64,000 nucleotides of DNA from Bacteroidales bacterium (GTDB lineage Bacteria > Bacteroidota > Bacteroidia > Bacteroidales > UBA932), in the NCBI GenBank assembly GCA_017415715.1, contig JAFQFD010000013.1, positions 1-64,000 of the forward strand, read 5' to 3'. A program made the translations under genes and the position numbers. Positions 59,680 to 64,000 of this stretch are shown in pieces. Positions within the stretch are counted from its first letter, which is position 1. The number at the start of each line of letters is the position of its first letter. The notes under the pieces were generated by a model. That model saw only the letters and a list, made by a program, of their open reading frames with translations, had not been told where the DNA came from and searched no databases.

Positions 59680-60267
59680 ATGGCCTATACAAAAGAAGAG
59701 CGCTACGACGAAGCGACGACTGCAGCCATCGCTGCCCATTATAAGGAAATACTCAAGCTGCTGGGCGAAGACCCTGAGCGCGAAGGACTTGTAAAGACTC
59801 CGGAGCGAGTGGCGAAGGCCCTGCAGTTCCTGACACACGGAAGCCAGCAGGACGGAGCGGAGATCCTCAGGAGCGCGATGTTCAAGGAAGAGTACCAACA
59901 GATGGTCCTTGTAAAAGACATCGAGCTGTATTCTACCTGCGAGCATCATGTGATGCCGTTCATCGGCAAGGCGCATGTGGCATATATTCCTAATGGTACG
60001 ATCACCGGACTGAGCAAGATCGCACGCGTTGTGGAGACGTTCGCCCGCCGCCTGCAGGTGCAGGAAAGACTGACGACTCAGATCCGCGACTGCATCCAGG
60101 AAACTCTCAACCCGCTCGGAGTGGCTGTCGTCATCGAGGCTTCACACACTTGCATGACGCTCAGGGGTGTGCAAAAGGCCAATGCGGTGACAACCACATC
60201 GGCCTTCAGCGGTATCTTTCTCAAGGATGAGAGGACTCGTAATGAGTTCCTGAACCTGATCCGGTAG
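59680..60267 (+). CDS. folE: GTP cyclohydrolase I
   Basis: The 195-residue enzyme converts GTP to 7,8-dihydroneopterin triphosphate for folate synthesis. Zinc ligands and active-site residues show in [11 protein letters not shown], then [22 protein letters not shown] is the family signature. The stop codon TAG (60265-60267) is partly formed by the first bases of a 28-bp hairpin element, so the element has been inserted at, or has set, the end of the gene. Confidence 0.95.
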   Translation: MAYTKEERYDEATTAAIAAHYKEILKLLGEDPEREGLVKTPERVAKALQFLTHGSQQDGAEILRSAMFKEEYQQMVLVKDIELYSTCEHHVMPFIGKAHVAYIPNGTITGLSKIARVVETFARRLQVQERLTTQIRDCIQETLNPLGVAVVIEASHTCMTLRGVQKANAVTTTSAFSGIFLKDERTRNEFLNLIR

Positions 60268-60293
60268 ATCCCCGGTCAAGCCGGGGATGACGG
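60266..60293. repeat. 28-bp hairpin (REP-like) element, copy 4, at the folE stop
   Basis: An exact copy of the element at 25668. Two further, degenerate partial copies (GGTCAAATCCCGGATGACGG and GGTCAAGTCCTGGATGAC) follow up to 60335. Confidence 0.9.
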
Positions 60294-60339
60294 TGGGTCA
60301 AATCCCGGATGACGGTGGGTCAAGTCCTGGATGACTGGT

Positions 60340-62235
60340 TTATAGATATGCATCTTCTACGACCTTGGCGCTTCTTGCTATGAAGTCGCTGAGGTCTTTT
60401 CCTTTGAGCATGCCGTTGGCCAGGAGTGCGAGGTCGGTGATCTGCTTGAGGATCTCGTTGTCAAGCGCGAATGCTTCGAGAGCATCCTTGTGCTCTGCAG
60501 CAGCTGCGATGATCTTGGTCACGAGAGGGTTCTCCATATTAACGACGATGTTATACATCATCGGCATCTCGCCGTAGAAGTTCATTCCTCCGCCCATTGC
60601 CGACATTTCGCGGTAGCGGCGCATGAACTCGCTCTGGGTGATGAGGATAGGGGCAGCCTCCGCTCCGAGGTTCTCCGCCTGGACATGATATTCATTCTCC
60701 TTCGGAAGTACGGCCTTGAACATTACTGAAAGTTCTTCCTGCTCAGCCTCTGAGAGTTCTGGCTTTGACTTGTCATCCTTAGGGATGAGGTTGTCAACTG
60801 TGTCAGAGTCGACGCGTGCGAAGCGCGAGTTCTCGATCTTGCTTTCAAGAAGCTGGACATAGTGGCTGTCAAGCTGACAGTCCATCAGGAGCACGTCATA
60901 GCCTTTGTTCTTTGCAGCCTCGATGAATGCATACTGGCTGTCCACATCTGTCGCATAAAGGAAGACTGTCTTCTTGTCCTTGTCAGTCTGCTCCCCTTCT
61001 ATAGCCTTCTTGTAGTCGTCGATGCTGAAGTACTTGCCTTCTGTGGTCTTGAGAAGGGCGAACTTCATCGCACGTTCGCAGAATTTCTCGTCAGAGAGCA
61101 TGCCGAACTCGATGAAGAGCTTGAGGTTGTCCCACTTCTCTTCGAGCTGCTGACGCTCGTTCCTGAAGATCTCGTCAAGGCGGTCAGCGACCTTCTTTGT
61201 GATATAGGTAGATATCTTCTTAACATTGGCATCGCTCTGGAGGTAGCTTCTTGAGACATTGAGAGGGATGTCCGGTGAGTCGATGACTCCATGAAGGAGT
61301 GTAAGGAACTCAGGGACAATGTTCTCGACAGAGTCTGTCACGAACATCTGGTTGCAGTAGAGCTGGATCTTGTTGCGCTGGATCTCTACGTTGTTCTTTA
61401 TCTTAGGGAAGTAGAGGATACCTGTGAGGTTGAACGGATAGTCCACATTGAGGTGGATGTGGAACAGAGGTTCCTCCGCCATCGGGTAAAGGGCTCTGTA
61501 GAACTCATTGTAGTCCTCATCCTTGAGGTCAGCCGGCTTGCGGGTCCAGAGAGGCTCTACCTTATTGATGACATTATCCTTGTCAGTGTCTACGTACTTG
61601 CCATCTTTCCACTCCTGCTCCTTGCCGAAGATCACAGGAACAGGCATGAACTTGCAATACTTGCTCAGGAGGCCTGAGATGCGGCCTTTTTCAGCAAATT
61701 CCTTCTCGTCTTCCGCGATGTAAAGGGTGATGACAGTTCCCCTGTCCGCCTTGTCGCACTCTTCCATATCATACTCAGGAGAGCCGTCGCAAGACCATTT
61801 CACGGCCTTTGCTCCGTCCTTCCACGAGAGTGTCTCGATGGTCACCTTCTCCGCAACCATGAATGCAGAATAGAATCCAAGGCCGAAGTGACCGATGATG
61901 CTGCCGAGCTGGTCCTTGTATTTCTCAAGGAACTCTCCTGCTGACGAGAATGCGATCTGGTTGATGTATCTGTCAACCTCTTCGGCTGTCATACCGATGC
62001 CGTTGTCGACGATCTTGAGGGTCTTTGCCGATTCGTCGAGTTCGATGCGGACTGCGAGGTCTCCGAGTTCGCCCTTATAGTCGCCGGAGGCGGCAAGGGC
62101 CTTCATCTTCTGTGTCGCGTCCACAGCGTTCGCCACGAGCTCTCTGAGGAATATCTCGTGGTCAGAATAAAGAAACTTCTTGATCACCGGGAAGATGTTC
62201 TCGGTGGTTACTCCTATTTTTCCTGTTGTTGCCAT
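60340..62235 (-). CDS. htpG: Hsp90-family chaperone HtpG
   Basis: The 631-residue ATP-dependent chaperone has GHKL ATPase motifs ELVANAVDATQKM (34-46), IVDNGIGMTAEEV and GHFGLGFYSAFMV, then the middle domain (FNLTGILYFPKI) and a C-terminal dimerisation domain. It helps fold client proteins in the cytoplasm under stress. Upstream is a repeat-rich gap rather than a clear promoter. Confidence 0.96.
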   Translation of the reverse strand: MATTGKIGVTTENIFPVIKKFLYSDHEIFLRELVANAVDATQKMKALAASGDYKGELGDLAVRIELDESAKTLKIVDNGIGMTAEEVDRYINQIAFSSAGEFLEKYKDQLGSIIGHFGLGFYSAFMVAEKVTIETLSWKDGAKAVKWSCDGSPEYDMEECDKADRGTVITLYIAEDEKEFAEKGRISGLLSKYCKFMPVPVIFGKEQEWKDGKYVDTDKDNVINKVEPLWTRKPADLKDEDYNEFYRALYPMAEEPLFHIHLNVDYPFNLTGILYFPKIKNNVEIQRNKIQLYCNQMFVTDSVENIVPEFLTLLHGVIDSPDIPLNVSRSYLQSDANVKKISTYITKKVADRLDEIFRNERQQLEEKWDNLKLFIEFGMLSDEKFCERAMKFALLKTTEGKYFSIDDYKKAIEGEQTDKDKKTVFLYATDVDSQYAFIEAAKNKGYDVLLMDCQLDSHYVQLLESKIENSRFARVDSDTVDNLIPKDDKSKPELSEAEQEELSVMFKAVLPKENEYHVQAENLGAEAAPILITQSEFMRRYREMSAMGGGMNFYGEMPMMYNIVVNMENPLVTKIIAAAAEHKDALEAFALDNEILKQITDLALLANGMLKGKDLSDFIARSAKVVEDAYL

Positions 62236-62276
62236 TGTATTTTGTTTAATATTCTAATATTCATTTTTATAGGACA

Positions 62277-62357
62277 GATCCTCACGTCGGCCTTCGGCCT
62301 CCTCAGGATGACAGAAAAGGGCCGTCCGTCTGGTTGACAAAAGGGCCGTCCGTCTGG
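62277..62357. repeat. Hairpin repeat plus 19-bp tandem repeat upstream of htpG
   Basis: 62277-62313 is an imperfect palindrome (GATCCTCA ... CGGCCTTCGGCC ... AGGATGACA). It is followed by two direct copies of AAAAGGGCCGTCCGTCTGG (62315-62333 and 62339-62357) with a 24-base period; the second forms a GTCC/GGAC hairpin with the next bases. This is a second repeat family, distinct from the 28-bp element although both end in GGATGAC. Confidence 0.75.
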
Positions 62358-62426
62358 ACGACCCCATATAGTCAAATTGTGTTCCAATGCTGAAATACTG
62401 ACAAATAGTCATATTGCACTGCCATT

Positions 62427-63188
62427 CTACCTGCTTGTCTTGATATCTACTGTGTATGGTGTGAATGTCATGTGGCAGTAGTCGTGAGGAACACCTTCGC
62501 GATATATGTCAAGATTGAAGATTCCGTCATAGACATTGGTCTTCTCCTTGGACTCCAGGTATCTTTCGCGTATTGTGAAGCTTCCGACCGTGCCATACTC
62601 TGCAGTCATGCCGATTGTAGTATCTTCCTTTCCACGCGACTCGACAGACCATTCATACAGCTCTCCCCTCTTGGGATGCATCTTCATTTTTGCGACAGCT
62701 TTCTCTCCCATATCCACTGCCCACGTGCTGTCCGCTGCAGAAAGCATCGTGATTTCCGAATCCTCCGGAAGCGAGAAGGTGAAGTCCAGACGCGAATAGT
62801 CAAAATCATTGCCTGTCATTTCGAACAGCAGGAGCTTCCAGGTCACACCTTCTTCACGGATGGACAATCCCTTGGTGTCAACCCTCATATATGTATAGCG
62901 ATACTCTCTTGTCGAATGATAAGAAATATCATATACTCCCTGCCCCATATCCGTGCAGTTGCCAAAGAACCGGTAATCAGACTCTTTCTCCAGGTCCGAG
63001 AGTTGAAGATATGCATCGAAAGCGATTGCAAATTCGACCGCCTCGACAGGTATAGCCACTGTCTCTGACATCACTTTCTTTGAATATGACTGGAGTTTCT
63101 GAGCCGTAACCGGAGACACCTCGGAATATTCAGCTATGCAGCCTGCCGCCAGCGGCAGGAATGCCATAAAAACAAATAACTTCTTCAT
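62427..63188 (-). CDS. Uncharacterised lipoprotein
   Basis: The 253-residue lipoprotein (lipobox LAAGC, about residues 13-17) has a beta-rich mature part without a recognised family (YRFFGNCTDMGQGVYDISYH, MGEKAVAKMKMHPKRGELYE). Its end (YREGVPHDYCHMTFTPY) resembles the end of the gene cut by the right window edge (FFRQSELLKTCRMTYSGH), so the two are probably paralogues flanking an outer-membrane protein gene. Confidence 0.7.
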   Translation of the reverse strand: MKKLFVFMAFLPLAAGCIAEYSEVSPVTAQKLQSYSKKVMSETVAIPVEAVEFAIAFDAYLQLSDLEKESDYRFFGNCTDMGQGVYDISYHSTREYRYTYMRVDTKGLSIREEGVTWKLLLFEMTGNDFDYSRLDFTFSLPEDSEITMLSAADSTWAVDMGEKAVAKMKMHPKRGELYEWSVESRGKEDTTIGMTAEYGTVGSFTIRERYLESKEKTNVYDGIFNLDIYREGVPHDYCHMTFTPYTVDIKTSR

Positions 63189-63200
63189 AACAAGACTGAT

Positions 63201-63869
63201 TTAGAAACGGTATCCAAGACCTATTTTACCACCCATGCACAAGGTTCCGAAAGAATATTCAGCAAAGAAAAACACTTCCCTTCCCGCAGTAATGCCGATT
63301 CCCGTCATCTGGAATGCCGGAAAAACCTCCGTCACGCCGTCAAATGTGCCGACGCCAACTCCTATGCCGACTTCTGAATATAATCTGCAATAATTGAAAT
63401 TTGCCCAATAGAACCGGGCCGAAGGGATGATGGTAGCTGACATGCCGCGTCTCTTCCTTATAAGCTGTTCAGTATCCGGATCGACAAGAGAGCCGTGGAA
63501 ACCATTGAAATAGAGTCCGGCCGACAGGGTGAAACGCCTCTTGGCATGCCATGAGAACTCTCCGAAGATCTGCCCTGTCATATACACAGGACCATCCTGA
63601 GGAGCATACAGACCTTCAAGTCCGGAAGGACGATCATAGCCAGGACCATAAACATTCTCATTCCAGTCATGGATGAAGTTTGTTTCATCCATTAAGGCAT
63701 AGCCGCCATATCCGAGGCGTACCTCGAACTTATACGGCCACTCCTCCCAGAACTTGAATTCACGCTGGAGCTTTTCCATCTTGTTTTGCAAGATCCTGTC
63801 GCTTATCTTGTCCTGTGCGTTCAAAGGAATGACGACACAAAGCGACAGCAAAATAAGAATCCTTTTCAT
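63201..63869 (-). CDS. Outer-membrane beta-barrel-like protein
   Basis: The 222-residue protein has a cleavable signal peptide (MKRILILLSLCVVIPLNAQ) and strands with alternating hydrophobic residues (YKFEVRLGYGGYALMD, RRFTLSAGLYFNGFHG), ending KIGLGYRF with a terminal Phe, as outer-membrane barrels do. It lies between two related lipoprotein genes, with a 12-base gap to the downstream one and 15 bases to the upstream one. Confidence 0.7.
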   Translation of the reverse strand: MKRILILLSLCVVIPLNAQDKISDRILQNKMEKLQREFKFWEEWPYKFEVRLGYGGYALMDETNFIHDWNENVYGPGYDRPSGLEGLYAPQDGPVYMTGQIFGEFSWHAKRRFTLSAGLYFNGFHGSLVDPDTEQLIRKRRGMSATIIPSARFYWANFNYCRLYSEVGIGVGVGTFDGVTEVFPAFQMTGIGITAGREVFFFAEYSFGTLCMGGKIGLGYRF

Positions 63870-63884
63870 ATCGGTAAGTTCAGT

Positions 63885-64000
63885 TTATTTCGCATGGTCT
63901 GTTATTTCATAACTAGGATATGCGTGGCCGGAATATGTCATGCGGCAGGTCTTCAGAAGCTCCGACTGGCGGAAGAACTCCACCGTCATGAGGCCGGTAT
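63885..64000 (-). CDS. C-terminal end of a lipoprotein-like gene (cut by the window edge)
   Basis: The last 37 codons of a minus-strand gene, reading TGLMTVEFFRQSELLKTCRM, then TYSGHAYPSYEITDHAK and stop. The arrangement of hydrophobic and charged residues matches the C-terminus of the lipoprotein at 62427-63188, so it is probably an upstream paralogue in the same operon. The N-terminus lies outside the window. Confidence 0.6.
   Translation of the reverse strand, partial: TGLMTVEFFRQSELLKTCRMTYSGHAYPSYEITDHAK

Overview
The window looks like a chromosome segment from a member of the Bacteroidota, most likely order Bacteroidales. The evidence is the many lipoproteins with Bacteroidales-type lipoboxes, fimbrillin-like and DUF4493 surface proteins, a TonB-dependent receptor, flavodiiron protein FprA, a glycine-lipid gene pair, a GSCFA protein and DUF4491/DUF2795 proteins. 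Shine-Dalgarno sites are mostly absent. The promoters follow the Bacteroidota primary-sigma pattern TTTG, 19-20 bp spacer, TAnnTTTG; several near-perfect examples are listed. There are about 56 protein genes, two of them cut by the window ends. I found no rRNA or tRNA gene.

Layout. 1-5.8 kb: a minus-strand operon of surface lipoproteins (one fimbrillin-like, three DUF4493-type, then a gene cut by the window edge). 5.9-10.2 kb: topoisomerase IV subunit B, a PlsC-like acyltransferase and a long-chain acyl-CoA synthetase. 10.2-12 kb: rpsF-rpsR-rplI behind a probable S6:S18 autoregulatory leader, then ferritin. 12.1-19.7 kb: a membrane-lipid and envelope-modification run (APC permease, GlsA/GlsB-type acyltransferases, acyltransferase-3, and an SGNH hydrolase/MBOAT pair). 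19.7-23.7 kb: a cluster of palindromes, pta, and a TonB receptor coupled to a small lipoprotein.

23.7-28.6 kb is the accessory core. A lone Cas6-type crRNA endoribonuclease is followed by a promoter-bearing leader and a CRISPR array. The unit then repeats: a copy of the cas6 upstream region, a putative HExxH metallopeptidase in the place of cas6, the same leader, a second array and the same trailer. No adaptation or interference cas gene is in the window. The arrays share spacers in non-collinear order. Both end in the same repeat truncation, followed by a 28-bp hairpin element that recurs exactly at two other loci.

28.6-48.3 kb: a sugar-isomerase-like protein, fprA, lipid-head-group genes (GtrA, CDP-alcohol phosphotransferase, acyltransferase), a nitroreductase with a lipoprotein signal, a LuxR-type regulator, an outer-membrane barrel, a GSCFA protein, an ABC/GntR (YtrA-type) operon, small lipoproteins with a membrane-bound AraC regulator, a deoxyhypusine-synthase-like protein lacking the catalytic lysine, lysA, ffh, a PIF1-type helicase and a WG-repeat lipoprotein. 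48.3-64 kb: DPP-IV-type peptidase, RecD-like helicase, TrkH with a membrane sensor-like protein, GH95 fucosidase, CotH-type lipoprotein behind a structured leader, DUF2795, folE, htpG and a group of uncharacterised lipoprotein/outer-membrane genes.

All calls come from reading the sequence; no database search was run. Family names rest on recognised motifs and overall protein character.
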